Position numbers and translations under genes: made by a program. Positions 28,560 to 37,043 of a stretch of 64,000 bases of DNA are shown one piece after another; positions within the stretch are counted from its first letter, which is position 1; every line of letters begins with the position of its first letter. The notes under the pieces are model-generated. The model saw nothing but the letters and a program-made list of their open reading frames with translations. It searched no databases and was not told the origin of the DNA. The DNA comes from Litoreibacter arenae DSM 19593. Its GTDB lineage: Bacteria; Pseudomonadota; Alphaproteobacteria; Rhodobacterales; Rhodobacteraceae. The stretch covers positions 248,001 through 312,000 of the forward strand of contig NZ_KE557306.1 of NCBI RefSeq assembly GCF_000442275.2. The letters run 5' to 3'.

Positions 28560-29024
28560 TTGAATAAGAAACTTTTGTTTGCTTGTTCAGGCAACATTTG
28601 TCGTTCGCCATTGGCGGAGGGCATACTTGAGGTCAAGGCGCGTAGCGCCGGCCTTAGCCTGGATATAGATAGTGCCGGAACCGACACTTGGCATGTCGGC
28701 AAGCCGCCCGACGGGCGTGCCATCGTTGCTGCTCGGCTAAAGGGCTACAACATCGAAAACCAGATCGCGCGGGCGTTCAGGGAGAAGGACTTTGCGAAGT
28801 TCGACCTGCTGATCGCCATGGACGAGGCCAATCGCCTGCAAATGGAGGCGCTGCGACCGCAGGGCTCGACCGTGCCGGTGGTTCTCATGTCGTCCTTCGC
28901 GCCCGATGCGGGGCCCACCGAAGTGCCTGATCCGTATTTCACGGGAAAGTTCGAGCCGGTGATCGCCCAGCTCGAGAAATGCATCGACGCGCTTGTGGCT
29001 CAGCTTCTGACGGAGCGGCAGTAG
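28560..29024 (+). CDS. Low-molecular-weight protein tyrosine phosphatase
   Basis: A 154-residue phosphatase. The active-site loop is C9-S-G-N-I-C-R15-S-P, and the general acid lies in D124-P-Y126. The start is TTG 28560, preceded by a GGGGAG ribosome site nine bases upstream; a TTG at 28506 would add 18 non-conserved residues. No tyrosine kinase is adjacent, although capsule genes elsewhere in the window could be a target of such a system. Its last 25 bases overlap the end of the convergent gene. Confidence 0.87.
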   Translation: MNKKLLFACSGNICRSPLAEGILEVKARSAGLSLDIDSAGTDTWHVGKPPDGRAIVAARLKGYNIENQIARAFREKDFAKFDLLIAMDEANRLQMEALRPQGSTVPVVLMSSFAPDAGPTEVPDPYFTGKFEPVIAQLEKCIDALVAQLLTERQ

Positions 29025-29314
29025 CCTTCGGCACTCGCGCCGAACTGCTTGTAGCGCTTCCAGAACGCTTCGTGCCCGCGATCATCGGACTGGCGGATGA
29101 CTTGCGCGCGATGCGGGTCCGAGAAAAACGTGGCGGCAAGCCGCTGGTCCCGTGCGTCCAGCGTCAGGTCGGCGACCTGCTGGACGCAGTTGCAAAGGGG
29201 CCGCGACACTGATTTGCGGTCCGATTTGTTGCACGCCCGCTCAATTGGCCCCGCGACGGCGGCGCTTGCGGAAACCACCGCTACGACGAAAACGACTGCT
29301 AGTTTGATACCCAT
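29000..29314 (-). CDS. Small Cys-containing exported protein
   Basis: A 104-residue protein with a signal peptide ending AVAGP and four Cys: one in RACNK, two in PLCNCVQQ, one in GYCRS. The region DARDQRLAATFFSDPHRAQ is typical of a Rhodobacteraceae-specific family sometimes labelled arginine transporter without support. The true function is unknown. Start ATG 29314. It ends inside the phosphatase gene (25-base tail-to-tail overlap). Confidence 0.7.
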   Translation of the reverse strand: MGIKLAVVFVVAVVSASAAVAGPIERACNKSDRKSVSRPLCNCVQQVADLTLDARDQRLAATFFSDPHRAQVIRQSDDRGHEAFWKRYKQFGASAEGYCRSVRS

Positions 29315-29727
29315 AATCCCGCTCCATGATTGCGGCGCGATGTGTCCCGCGCTCGTTCATGCGGCGATCATAGGACAAACGCTGCGGCAATTTCAATCAC
29401 CATGGCGTTCACATTTTTCGACAGCGGGTTGGCTCAGTATTGGGCAGGTTCTCCGCGAACACTTGCGTCAGCAAGCTTGCGCCCGACCGCGTGCGTTTCA
29501 CCATTTTGGTGTTCGCCTCGGAATACCCCGGCGACCCGTTATTCTTGGCCCTGACAAACCCGTCCCCGGCCACGTCTCGCAAATGTGACTGTCATTTATC
29601 CGGCATGCAGGCGTCTGGCCCGAAATCATGCTATGATGCCGGGATTAGAGGCCGAGACAGTTAGGCCCGCTCCTTCCCAAGGGCCACTGCAAGCGGTCGA
29701 TGCGCGTATCACTTGGAGGGCTAAAAA
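29315..29727. other. 413-base intergenic region
   Basis: No gene found. It holds the divergent start regions of the small exported protein and the DUF2189 gene and an inverted repeat CCGGCAT...ATGCCGG (29600-29606 and 29636-29642). Short open frames here lack ribosome sites and coding signals. Confidence 0.6.
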
Positions 29728-30594
29728 ATGGTAAAAACTATCGGAAATCCCTTATCGTGGGGGGCAAAGACACTTGGCGGGGCGGCAGGTCACGTTGCCG
29801 AAAACGTCGAGCATATCGGTATCCGCGACTCGACGCCGATTACCGAAGACCAGATCAATACGCTGACCATGGACGATCTGCGCCATGCCTTGCGGAAAGG
29901 TGCCGAAGATCTGACTGCCGCACGGGCGGACGTTTTGTTTTTGTGCCTGATCTATCCGATCATCGGGCTGTCACTGGTGGGCATCGGGCTGAACATGGAC
30001 CTACTGCCACTGCTCTTCCCGCTCATGGCGGGCTTCGCGCTGCTGGGTCCCATTGCTGCAATCGGCTTGTATGAAATAAGCCGTCGCCGAGAGGCAGGCC
30101 TCACCTATAAATGGGGCGATGCTCTGGGCGTGGTCTCGTCCCCGTCTTTCGGGGCGATCGTTGTGCTGGGTCTATATCTGCTTGGCGTGTTTGTCGTCTG
30201 GATGCTGGCGGCTGCTACAATTCATGCCGTGACGCTGGGTGGCACCCCACCCGCTTCGCTGGCAGCATTCACGGAGCAGGTTCTCAATACCGGAGCAGGC
30301 TGGGTAATGATCGTGATCGGCATGGTGGTCGGCTTCGGTTTCGCGCTTCTTGTGCTCGTCACCAGCGTCGTGTCGTTTCCGCTGCTGCTGCACCGTGACG
30401 TCGGCGTGGCCAATGCCGTCGTGACATCGGTCAATGTCTTTCGCAAGAACCCCCGCGTGATCCTCGCATGGGGCCTGATAGTGGCGACGGGGTTGCTGCT
30501 CGGTTCGATCCCGGCGTTGATCGGGCTGATCCTCGTGATGCCGCTTCTGGGTCACGCGACGTGGCACCTCTACCGGCGGGCAATCAGCGACTAG
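29728..30594 (+). CDS. DUF2189 membrane protein
   Basis: A 288-residue integral membrane protein with an N-terminal soluble segment (about 60 residues), then about six to seven hydrophobic segments. DLRHALRKGAEDL and IGLYEISRRREAG are DUF2189 hallmarks, and the C-terminal MPLLGHATWHLYRRAI is strongly conserved in that family. The function of the family is unknown. ATG 29728 has a GGAGG site. Followed by lepA after 114 bases. Confidence 0.85.
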   Translation: MVKTIGNPLSWGAKTLGGAAGHVAENVEHIGIRDSTPITEDQINTLTMDDLRHALRKGAEDLTAARADVLFLCLIYPIIGLSLVGIGLNMDLLPLLFPLMAGFALLGPIAAIGLYEISRRREAGLTYKWGDALGVVSSPSFGAIVVLGLYLLGVFVVWMLAAATIHAVTLGGTPPASLAAFTEQVLNTGAGWVMIVIGMVVGFGFALLVLVTSVVSFPLLLHRDVGVANAVVTSVNVFRKNPRVILAWGLIVATGLLLGSIPALIGLILVMPLLGHATWHLYRRAISD

Positions 30595-30620
30595 ACGGCC
30601 TGGGTTGACCGGTGAGGTGG

Positions 30621-30767
30621 ATGTGTGGGCGCATCAACGTGATCGCTGAGCGTGAGCGGGTGTTGCGGCACCTTGACCGCCCCCCAATTCCGCATCATAT
30701 CCTGCACCATGACCGAGCTTTCAAAAATCCGCAATTTCTCCATCGTGGCGCATATCGACCACGGTAA
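30621..30767 (+). pseudogene. Possible 5' relic of a SRAP/YedK gene
   Basis: An ATG preceded by GGTGAGGTGG opens a 48-codon frame beginning [18 protein letters not shown]. The SRAP (HMCES/YedK) family always starts MCGR with catalytic Cys2. After about 18 codons the resemblance ends and the frame runs into lepA. It may be a truncated relic left by a deletion upstream of lepA, or a chance match; low confidence. Confidence 0.3.
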
Positions 30768-32508
30768 GTCGACGCTTGCCGACCGCCTGATTCAGGAGAC
30801 CAACACGGTCTCCGCCCGCGACATGAAAGAGCAGATGCTCGACAGCATGGATATCGAGCGCGAGCGCGGCATCACCATCAAGGCCCAGACCGTGCGGATC
30901 GACTATGTGGCCGATGATGGGGAGGCTTACGTCCTCAACCTCATCGACACCCCTGGGCACGTGGATTTCGCCTACGAGGTCTCCCGCTCCATGCGCGCTG
31001 TCGAAGGCTCGCTGCTGGTCGTCGACTCGTCCCAAGGGGTCGAGGCCCAGACGCTGGCCAATGTCTACCACGCCATCGACGCCGACCACGAAATCGTGCC
31101 GGTCCTCAACAAGATCGACCTGCCAGCCTCCGACTGCGACCGCGTGGCCGAGCAGATCGAGGACGTCATCGGCATCGACGCGACCGACGCCATTCGGGTC
31201 TCCGCCAAAACGGGGCAGGGCATCCACGAGACGCTGGAGGCCATCGTTCACCGTCTGCCCGCCCCCAAGGGTGAGCGCGACGCGCCGCTCAAGGCGATGC
31301 TGGTGGACAGCTGGTACGACAGCTACCTCGGCGTCATCGTCCTTGTCCGCATCATCGACGGCGTGCTGAAAAAGGGCGAGCGGATCAAGATGCTCTCCAA
31401 CGGCTCCACCCACCATGTGGACCGTATCGGCGTGTTCAAACCCGCCCTGACCGAAATCCCCGAGCTTGGCCCCGGCGAAATCGGCTTCCTGACCGCCTCC
31501 ATCAAGCAGGTGCGCGACACCCGCGTGGGCGACACCATCACCCACGAGAAGAAGGGCACCGACAAGGCGCTTCCGGGTTTCAAGCCGTCGCAACCCGTGG
31601 TGTTCTGTGGCCTCTTCCCGGTGGATAGCTCCGAGTTCGAGGACCTGCGCGACGCCATCGAAAAGCTGGCCCTGAACGACGCGTCGTTCTCCTATGAAAT
31701 GGAAACCTCCGCCGCGCTCGGCTTCGGCTTCCGCTGCGGCTTCCTTGGCCTGCTGCACCTCGAGGTGATCCGCGACCGGATCGAGCGCGAGTATGACATT
31801 GACCTCATCACCACCGCGCCCAGCGTTATTTACCACGTCTACATGCGCGACGGCGAGAAGATCGACCTGCACAACCCCGCCGACATGCCCGACCTGACCC
31901 ATGTCGATCACCTGGAGGAGCCGCGCATCAAGGCCACGATCCTTGTGCCGGACGAATACTTGGGCGACGTGCTGAAACTCTGCCAGGACCGCCGCGGCAT
32001 CCAGTTGGACCTGACCTATGCCGGCAGCCGCGCGATGGTTGTCTATGACCTCCCGCTCAATGAAGTTGTGTTCGATTTCTACGATCGCCTGAAATCGGTA
32101 ACAAAGGGTTACGCCAGCTTCGATTACCAGATGACCGGCTACCGCGAGGACCGCTTGGTCAAGATGCAGATCTTGGTAAATGACGAGCCGGTCGACGCGC
32201 TGTCCATCATGGTCCACCACGACCGCGCCGAGGCCCGTGGCCGCGCCATGGTCGAGAAGCTGAAAGACCTGATCCCGCGCCACATGTTCAAAATCCCGAT
32301 CCAGGCCGCCATCGGAGGCCGCATCATCGCCCGCGAAACGCTGGCCGCCATGCGCAAGGACGTGACCGCCAAATGCTACGGCGGCGACGCGTCCCGTAAG
32401 AAGAAACTGCTGGAGAAGCAGAAGGCGGGTAAGAAGCGCATGCGCCAGTTCGGGAAAGTGGATATCCCGCAGGAAGCGTTTATTAGCGCTCTAAAAATGG
32501 ATAACTAA
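30709..32508 (+). CDS. lepA: Elongation factor 4 (LepA)
   Basis: A 599-residue ribosome-associated GTPase that acts during translation under stress. G1 is AHIDHGKST at about residues 14-22, G2 region [13 protein letters not shown]3 DTPGHVDF, and NKIDLP G4. The LepA C-terminal domain ([11 protein letters not shown]) ends the protein; length is standard. Start ATG 30709 gives [17 protein letters not shown]. Its last five codons and stop lie in a long hairpin (32488-32528). Confidence 0.97.
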   Translation: MTELSKIRNFSIVAHIDHGKSTLADRLIQETNTVSARDMKEQMLDSMDIERERGITIKAQTVRIDYVADDGEAYVLNLIDTPGHVDFAYEVSRSMRAVEGSLLVVDSSQGVEAQTLANVYHAIDADHEIVPVLNKIDLPASDCDRVAEQIEDVIGIDATDAIRVSAKTGQGIHETLEAIVHRLPAPKGERDAPLKAMLVDSWYDSYLGVIVLVRIIDGVLKKGERIKMLSNGSTHHVDRIGVFKPALTEIPELGPGEIGFLTASIKQVRDTRVGDTITHEKKGTDKALPGFKPSQPVVFCGLFPVDSSEFEDLRDAIEKLALNDASFSYEMETSAALGFGFRCGFLGLLHLEVIRDRIEREYDIDLITTAPSVIYHVYMRDGEKIDLHNPADMPDLTHVDHLEEPRIKATILVPDEYLGDVLKLCQDRRGIQLDLTYAGSRAMVVYDLPLNEVVFDFYDRLKSVTKGYASFDYQMTGYREDRLVKMQILVNDEPVDALSIMVHHDRAEARGRAMVEKLKDLIPRHMFKIPIQAAIGGRIIARETLAAMRKDVTAKCYGGDASRKKKLLEKQKAGKKRMRQFGKVDIPQEAFISALKMDN

Positions 32509-32528
32509 GAGTTATTCATTTTTAGAGC
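32488..32528. repeat. 18-bp hairpin spanning the lepA stop codon
   Basis: GCTCTAAAAATGGATAAC (32488-32505) and GTTATTCATTTTTAGAGC (32511-32528) form an 18-bp stem with one G-U pair and a 5-base loop TAAGA that holds the stop codon (TAA at 32506-32508). No T-tract follows. The left arm encodes the last residues of LepA. It may terminate transcription or be a target of element insertion. Confidence 0.8.
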
Positions 32529-32609
32529 GGGTGGGCGGCAGCGTTTTGCGCAGCAAAGCGCGTGCCCACGCGGTGAGATGGTGAAAAACTTTTCAAAGCG
32601 AAGATATTG

Positions 32610-33233
32610 ATGGGTAGATACAAGCAAACCATTGTGCGAATTGGCGCCGGGCTTTCAGCAATTGGTGCGCTAACTTGGTTGCTTTGGCCATCCAGTCTAA
32701 CAGATTTTTTAGACCCTGAGCCGCTGTTCATTTTTCTGTGCCTGTTCGTCGCTTGGATAGCCACCGAAGTCAAACAAAGCGAAGAAGTCATTTATCGAGA
32801 ATCTACCCCAAATGACATTCGTCTCTCGCGGGAATTCCTTGAACTTCATAGGTGGCAGTTTCGTGACTTGTTTAACGAGGCAGACTTGTTTCAATTTCGA
32901 GAGCGTGAAGATTATTCACGATGCTACAATATATCAAACAGACGCGATGTTGGGGACCTCGAATTTCAAGACAAAGAACTCGACGCATTACTCTCGAAAT
33001 TTATTGAGAGCCTTGACGAATTTAATAATTATATCGCAGGCAATACCGCGCCAGAATTAGTAGGCGGAAGGATGATGACTGGATTTAAGCCAGTCGGCAT
33101 TGTGTCGCAGGAAAAATATGATCGACTTCTAAAAGAGGCCCGCAAGGCGAATGAACTCGCTGATGAAGTTTGGAAACGCTTCGACTATCTGATAGCTCAA
33201 GTAAAGCGGCTAGTTCCGGAAGCTCTAGATTAA
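32610..33233 (+). CDS. AT-rich orphan membrane-anchored protein
   Basis: A 207-residue protein with two N-terminal transmembrane segments (about residues 8-25 and 37-56), then a soluble, charged, mostly helical domain with likely coiled coil at the end (KYDRLLKEARKANELADEVWKRFDYLI). I recognise no family. Codon use is clearly more AT-rich than its neighbours. ATG 32610 is preceded by a weak AAGCGAAG site. It lies behind the lepA hairpin and before REP-like palindromes, so it looks like a recent acquisition. Function unknown. Confidence 0.65.
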   Translation: MGRYKQTIVRIGAGLSAIGALTWLLWPSSLTDFLDPEPLFIFLCLFVAWIATEVKQSEEVIYRESTPNDIRLSREFLELHRWQFRDLFNEADLFQFREREDYSRCYNISNRRDVGDLEFQDKELDALLSKFIESLDEFNNYIAGNTAPELVGGRMMTGFKPVGIVSQEKYDRLLKEARKANELADEVWKRFDYLIAQVKRLVPEALD

Positions 33234-33250
33234 CTAACTAGTAAACTCAG

Positions 33251-33269
33251 GGTGGGATTCCAACTCACC
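33251..33269. repeat. REP-like palindrome, copy 1
   Basis: GGTGGGATTCCAACTCACC is an imperfect palindrome (GGTGGG pairs with CTCACC with one G-U). It differs at two of 19 positions from copy 2 and lies after the AT-rich gene's stop. Confidence 0.6.
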
Positions 33270-33287
33270 AATCCACAGCCCCCAAGC

Positions 33288-33410
33288 CTACAACGCCCGC
33301 TTCACAGCCCGCGCCGCTCCACTGACATCCTGCCCAATACCGTCAACCGTCTCGCAGCCTGCCAGCACGAACACCAATGCTAGGCCTATCAAACTCAATC
33401 GCGTGATCAT
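33288..33410 (-). CDS. Entericidin-like small lipoprotein
   Basis: A 40-residue lipoprotein. The signal peptide ends in the lipobox LAGC19, and the mature part ETVDGIGQDVSGAARAVKRA matches the entericidin A/B family pattern (G-x-G-x-D-x3-G). Entericidin B is a bacteriolytic lipoprotein in enterobacteria, with EcnA its antidote; in alphaproteobacteria the single family member probably supports envelope or stress functions. ATG 33410 has an AAGG site. It lies between REP-like palindromes. Confidence 0.7.
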   Translation of the reverse strand: MITRLSLIGLALVFVLAGCETVDGIGQDVSGAARAVKRAL

Positions 33411-33458
33411 CGGCGTGACCCTTTCTGCTTTGATCCACACGCAATCTAGCAAGCGCAG

Positions 33459-33508
33459 GGTGGGTTTCCAACCCACCACCACCATCGTAGGGCGGGGTTC
33501 ACCCCGCC
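33459..33508. repeat. REP-like palindromes, copies 2 and 3
   Basis: Copy 2 (33459-33477) GGTGGGTTTCCAACCCACC has a perfect 8-bp stem with a TCC loop. Copy 3 (33491-33508) GGCGGGG-TTCA-CCCCGCC has a perfect 7-bp stem. Both are preceded by an AGG/GTAGG. The cluster resembles REP elements but no RAYT transposase is visible. Confidence 0.6.
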
Positions 33509-33593
33509 ACCCCGTCATATGACCCAGATCAAAGCCGCCCCCGCCGGGCCGCGATAAATTCGGCGCGAAATCACGACCAAGGAGTCACCAGTC

Positions 33594-33782
33594 ATGTTCC
33601 GTCTCGCCTTCATTTTGTATTCGATGATCGCCACCACAATCGCCGGCACCGGCGTCATCGTGGTGTTGTCCATGGGCTATGACACCACCATGCCGATCGT
33701 GATTGCCGCCGCCGTGGGCTTCGTGATCTCGATCCCCGCGACGTGGTGGATCACCAAGCAGATCACCTCGAAAATCGTCTAG
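33594..33782 (+). CDS. 62-aa small membrane protein
   Basis: Two hydrophobic segments (about residues 3-27 and 33-53) with a basic tail (TKQITSKIV). A strong AAGGAG site precedes ATG 33594. Homologues in Roseobacter genomes are often labelled CTP synthetase by mis-propagation; the sequence has no such similarity. Function unknown. Its stop overlaps that of the convergent hydrolase gene (CTAG). Confidence 0.75.
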   Translation: MFRLAFILYSMIATTIAGTGVIVVLSMGYDTTMPIVIAAAVGFVISIPATWWITKQITSKIV

Positions 33783-34534
33783 GCCCGATCCAGAAACGCC
33801 CTGACATTCGCCTCGAACTCGCGCGGCTTTTGCGCGTGCAGCCAATGCCCTGCGCCGGGTATCTTGGCGAATTTCGCGTTTGGAAACATCGGCTTGATGG
33901 CGGCCCGGTGGTCCCGCGTGACATAATCCGAGCCGCCGCCGGATAGGAACAGCGCGTCGCCCGTAAAGCTGCCGTGAATATCAGGGAAGCCGATGATCTT
34001 GCCCATCTCGGCGGTCAGCACATCCAGATTAAGACGCCATTTTTTCCCCGCAACATCAACGGATTGCGCCAGAAACTCCGGCAGGCCATCCTCCAGTTCC
34101 GTCATCTGTTCCAACACGTCAGACCGGCGTTCAACAGTTGAAAAGTCCACTTTCCGCATCGCTTCGATCGGACCCATTTGGCTATGGGCATATTCAACCG
34201 GCGCAATATCCGCGACGACCAGTTTGTTAACCAGTTCCGGCCGCGTCACCGCCAGCACCATCGCCGCCTTGCCGCCCATGGAATGCCCCAGCACATCCGC
34301 CGGAGCGCCCGTCTTTTCAACGACTTGCGCCAGATCGGCGGCAAGCGCCTCGTAGCTGTGGTTCTCGTCCCAGAAGCTATGCGCATGGTTGCGCATGTCG
34401 ACGGCGTTAACCTCTCCACGGTCGGACAACCGCTTCGCGATCACCCCCCAATTGCGGCCAGAGCCGAACAATCCGTGGGCAATAAGCAGGGGCCGCGCAG
34501 CGCCCGGCGCGCCGTATGTTGTGTAGTTAAGCAT
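33779..34534 (-). CDS. Alpha/beta-fold hydrolase (YbfF/esterase-like)
   Basis: A 251-residue hydrolase. The nucleophile elbow is GHSMGG (83-88, Ser85), the oxyanion loop is HGLFGSGRNWG (20-30), and the catalytic His sits in GAGHWLH near the end. This pattern matches the YbfF/ABHD11 esterase group. Start ATG 34534; longer upstream readings have no homology pattern. The natural substrate is unknown. Tail-to-tail overlap with the small membrane protein. Confidence 0.87.
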   Translation of the reverse strand: MLNYTTYGAPGAARPLLIAHGLFGSGRNWGVIAKRLSDRGEVNAVDMRNHAHSFWDENHSYEALAADLAQVVEKTGAPADVLGHSMGGKAAMVLAVTRPELVNKLVVADIAPVEYAHSQMGPIEAMRKVDFSTVERRSDVLEQMTELEDGLPEFLAQSVDVAGKKWRLNLDVLTAEMGKIIGFPDIHGSFTGDALFLSGGGSDYVTRDHRAAIKPMFPNAKFAKIPGAGHWLHAQKPREFEANVRAFLDRA

Positions 34535-34588
34535 AAACAAAGCTTTAGCAGCTTCCCGACTCTCGTGAAAGTGCGGTAAGACAACGGA

Positions 34589-34960
34589 ATGGATAAGGTG
34601 GTTGTTGATCAGTTGGCGGAACGGATATCGGCTCTCTTGCGAGAGAAGCTGGGCATTCGCGGCCCGTCGCTGGAGGCCCAGACCCGTCGCGCAGGCCGCA
34701 CCCTGCCGCGCCATGTCCGCCGCGCGGCGCTTGCGCTGGCGGATGCCGAGCGGATGGCGCAAGCGCCCACGATGCGTCTGCGGCTGGACCCGGGGCAGGT
34801 CAGCGCCGCATATGATACCTGCCTGCGCTACCTTGAGGGTGTTGACGAGAAGGCCCTGAAATCCAAGGCCTTCTTCGGGTTTGCGTCAACGGTCATCGTG
34901 CAGATCGTCGTGGTCGCCGGCGTCGCGATAACCGTACTGCGCTGGCGCGGCTACATTTAA
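34589..34960 (+). CDS. Hypothetical protein with C-terminal membrane anchor
   Basis: A 123-residue protein, N-terminal two thirds basic and helical (ALLREKLGIRGPSLEAQTRRAG; RHVRRAALALADAERMAQAP) and a single C-terminal transmembrane segment (FGFASTVIVQIVVVAGVAITVL). The topology suggests a cytoplasmic domain anchored to the inner membrane. No family recognised. Its stop overlaps the pirin gene's stop (TTAA). Confidence 0.7.
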   Translation: MDKVVVDQLAERISALLREKLGIRGPSLEAQTRRAGRTLPRHVRRAALALADAERMAQAPTMRLRLDPGQVSAAYDTCLRYLEGVDEKALKSKAFFGFASTVIVQIVVVAGVAITVLRWRGYI

Positions 34961-35868
34961 TGTGCAGGCTTGATGAACGTGTCGTTGCGCAGGTCACGCA
35001 TCGCCTGCATTAGCTCTTCCTGCGTGTTCATCACGATTGGCCCGTGCCATGCCACAGGCTCCTCGATCGGCGCGCCGGAGATCAGCAGGAAGCGAATCCC
35101 GTGCTCGCCTGCTTGCACCGTCACCTCGTCACCTGTGCCGAACTGAACAAGCGTCCGGTCGCCCGACATGTCGCGGATGTTGACTTCCTCACCCATCACC
35201 TCTTTCTCCAGCAGAATCCCTTGAGGCGCGGAGGCATCGCGAAACGAGCCGGAGCCGTCGAACACATAGGCGAAAGCCCGGCGATAGGTGTCGATCTTGA
35301 ACACCTTGCGCACGCCCGCAGGCACAAACACATCCAGATATTGAGGGTCCGCCGCGATGCCGTCCACGGGGCCTTTCTTGCCCCAGAACTCCCCTATGAT
35401 GACTTTCACGCAGGTGCCGTCATCGTCGATGATCTCGGGAATGTCCTTGCCCTGCACGTCCTGATAGCGCGGCGCGGTCATCTTTAGCGAGCCGGGCAGG
35501 TTCGCCCAAAGCTGAAATCCGTGCATTTGCCCTTGGGCGTTTCCTTTCGGCATCTCCTGATGGAGAATGCCTGATCCCGCGGTCATCCACTGGACATCAC
35601 CCGCACCCAAAGTCCCCTCGTTTCCAAGGCTGTCGCCATGCTCGACGGTGCCGTTCAGCACATAGGTGACGGTTTCGATACCGCGATGGGGATGCCACGG
35701 AAATCCGCGCATGAAATCCTCCGGCCGCTCGTTGCGGAAGTCGTCGAACAACAGGAACGGGTCCAGCATGCTGGGGTCGTGAAACCCGAATGCGCGGTGC
35801 AGTTTGACGCCTGCGCCTTCCAATGTCGGAACCGCGGCGGAGGTTGATTTTACGGGTCTGATAGACAT
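34957..35868 (-). CDS. Pirin family protein (quercetinase-type bicupin)
   Basis: A 303-residue bicupin. Metal ligands of pirin are visible in the N-terminal cupin: H59 and H61 in PWHPHRG, H103 and E105 in LHQEM. Some pirins have quercetin 2,3-dioxygenase activity, others regulate. The very strong AAGGAGATA site before ATG 35868 (MSIRPVKSTSAAV) decides the start. It is divergent from the oxidoreductase at 36025. Confidence 0.9.
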   Translation of the reverse strand: MSIRPVKSTSAAVPTLEGAGVKLHRAFGFHDPSMLDPFLLFDDFRNERPEDFMRGFPWHPHRGIETVTYVLNGTVEHGDSLGNEGTLGAGDVQWMTAGSGILHQEMPKGNAQGQMHGFQLWANLPGSLKMTAPRYQDVQGKDIPEIIDDDGTCVKVIIGEFWGKKGPVDGIAADPQYLDVFVPAGVRKVFKIDTYRRAFAYVFDGSGSFRDASAPQGILLEKEVMGEEVNIRDMSGDRTLVQFGTGDEVTVQAGEHGIRFLLISGAPIEEPVAWHGPIVMNTQEELMQAMRDLRNDTFIKPAH

Positions 35869-36024
35869 GGTTATCTCCTTTGACCCCAAAGTTAGGGCAG
35901 GGCGCGCAATACGACAATCGCCAGCCCGCGCACAGACACCGTTCGCCCGCGCGCATGTCGGGATTGGGACAGACCGGTCGCCCATGGTCTTCCACCTTCC
36001 TCGCATGAATTAGCGGAGGCGCAG

Positions 36025-36981
36025 ATGCGAATTGGATTTATCGGGTTGGGCAATGTCGGGGGAAAGCTGTCCGGCTCCCTTATCCGCAACGGGCATGACG
36101 TCACCGTACGCGATCTTGATGCCGAATTGGTGGCGAGTGCGGTCGAGAAGGGGGCGCGTTCCGCTGACAGCCCGCGCACCCTGATGGAGCAATGCGACGT
36201 CGTCATCACCTGCCTGCCACATCCGACGATTTCCGCGCAGGTCGTCGAAGGCAAAGACGGGCTGCTTGAGGCCGCCGGTCCGGGCAAAATCTGGTTGGAA
36301 ATGTCCACGACCGACGAGGCCGAGGTCAAACGGCTGGGCGCGAAGATGATTGCGACGGGCGCTGCGGCGGTCGATTGCCCCGTGTCAGGCGGATGCCACC
36401 GCGCGGATACGGGAAACATCTCGATCTTCGCGGGCTGCGACCGCGCCACGTTCGAGACGGTCCTGCCGCTGCTCACCACAATGGGCCGCCGTGTTCTGCA
36501 CACAGGCGATCTGGGGTCCGCGTCCGTTCTGAAGGTGCTGACCAACTATCTGGCCACCGCCAACCTGATCACCTGTGCCGAGGCGCTGACCGTCGCGAAG
36601 GGGGCCGGAATGGATTTGAACGTGGCCTACGAGGCCATCAAGATCTCGTCCGGCACGTCCTTCGTACACGAGACCGAAAGTCAGGTCATCCTCAACGGCT
36701 CGCGCGACATATCGTTTACGATGGACCTTGTCCTGAAAGATATAGGGCTGTTTCAAGAGGTCGCGGACAGGGCGGGTATCCCGTTGGAAATGAACCCGCT
36801 GATGATCCGGATATTCAAGGACGGCATCGCGCGATATGGCGCGCGTGAGTTTTCGCCGAACATCATCCGGAGGCTGGAAGACGCCACAGGTCTTGACGTC
36901 ACCGCTTCGGGTTTCCCTGCCGAAATGGTCGATGACGAGCCGGAAGAGCAAGGCTACGAGGTCACACCTCCGCGCGGTTGA
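36025..36981 (+). CDS. 3-hydroxyisobutyrate-dehydrogenase-like NAD(P) oxidoreductase
   Basis: A 318-residue beta-hydroxyacid dehydrogenase. The dinucleotide motif GLGNVGG lies at residues 7-13, the substrate motif DCPVSGG at 117-123, and the catalytic Lys is K170 in SASVLKVLTNYL. The exact substrate (hydroxyisobutyrate, tartronate semialdehyde, or another) is not set by these motifs. ATG 36025 follows GGAGG. Confidence 0.87.
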   Translation: MRIGFIGLGNVGGKLSGSLIRNGHDVTVRDLDAELVASAVEKGARSADSPRTLMEQCDVVITCLPHPTISAQVVEGKDGLLEAAGPGKIWLEMSTTDEAEVKRLGAKMIATGAAAVDCPVSGGCHRADTGNISIFAGCDRATFETVLPLLTTMGRRVLHTGDLGSASVLKVLTNYLATANLITCAEALTVAKGAGMDLNVAYEAIKISSGTSFVHETESQVILNGSRDISFTMDLVLKDIGLFQEVADRAGIPLEMNPLMIRIFKDGIARYGAREFSPNIIRRLEDATGLDVTASGFPAEMVDDEPEEQGYEVTPPRG

Positions 36982-37043
36982 GGACTGGCGTTGCGCGGCG
37001 CCCCGCGTTAAGGCGGGACGCACTCTAACAGGAAGTTGGCTTG

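Noticed and set aside
29315-29727. Small genes in the spacer
   Set aside because: Short frames lack ribosome sites and coding bias.
30721-32283. 520-codon open frame opposite lepA
   Set aside because: Antisense of a highly conserved gene, no recognisable domain.
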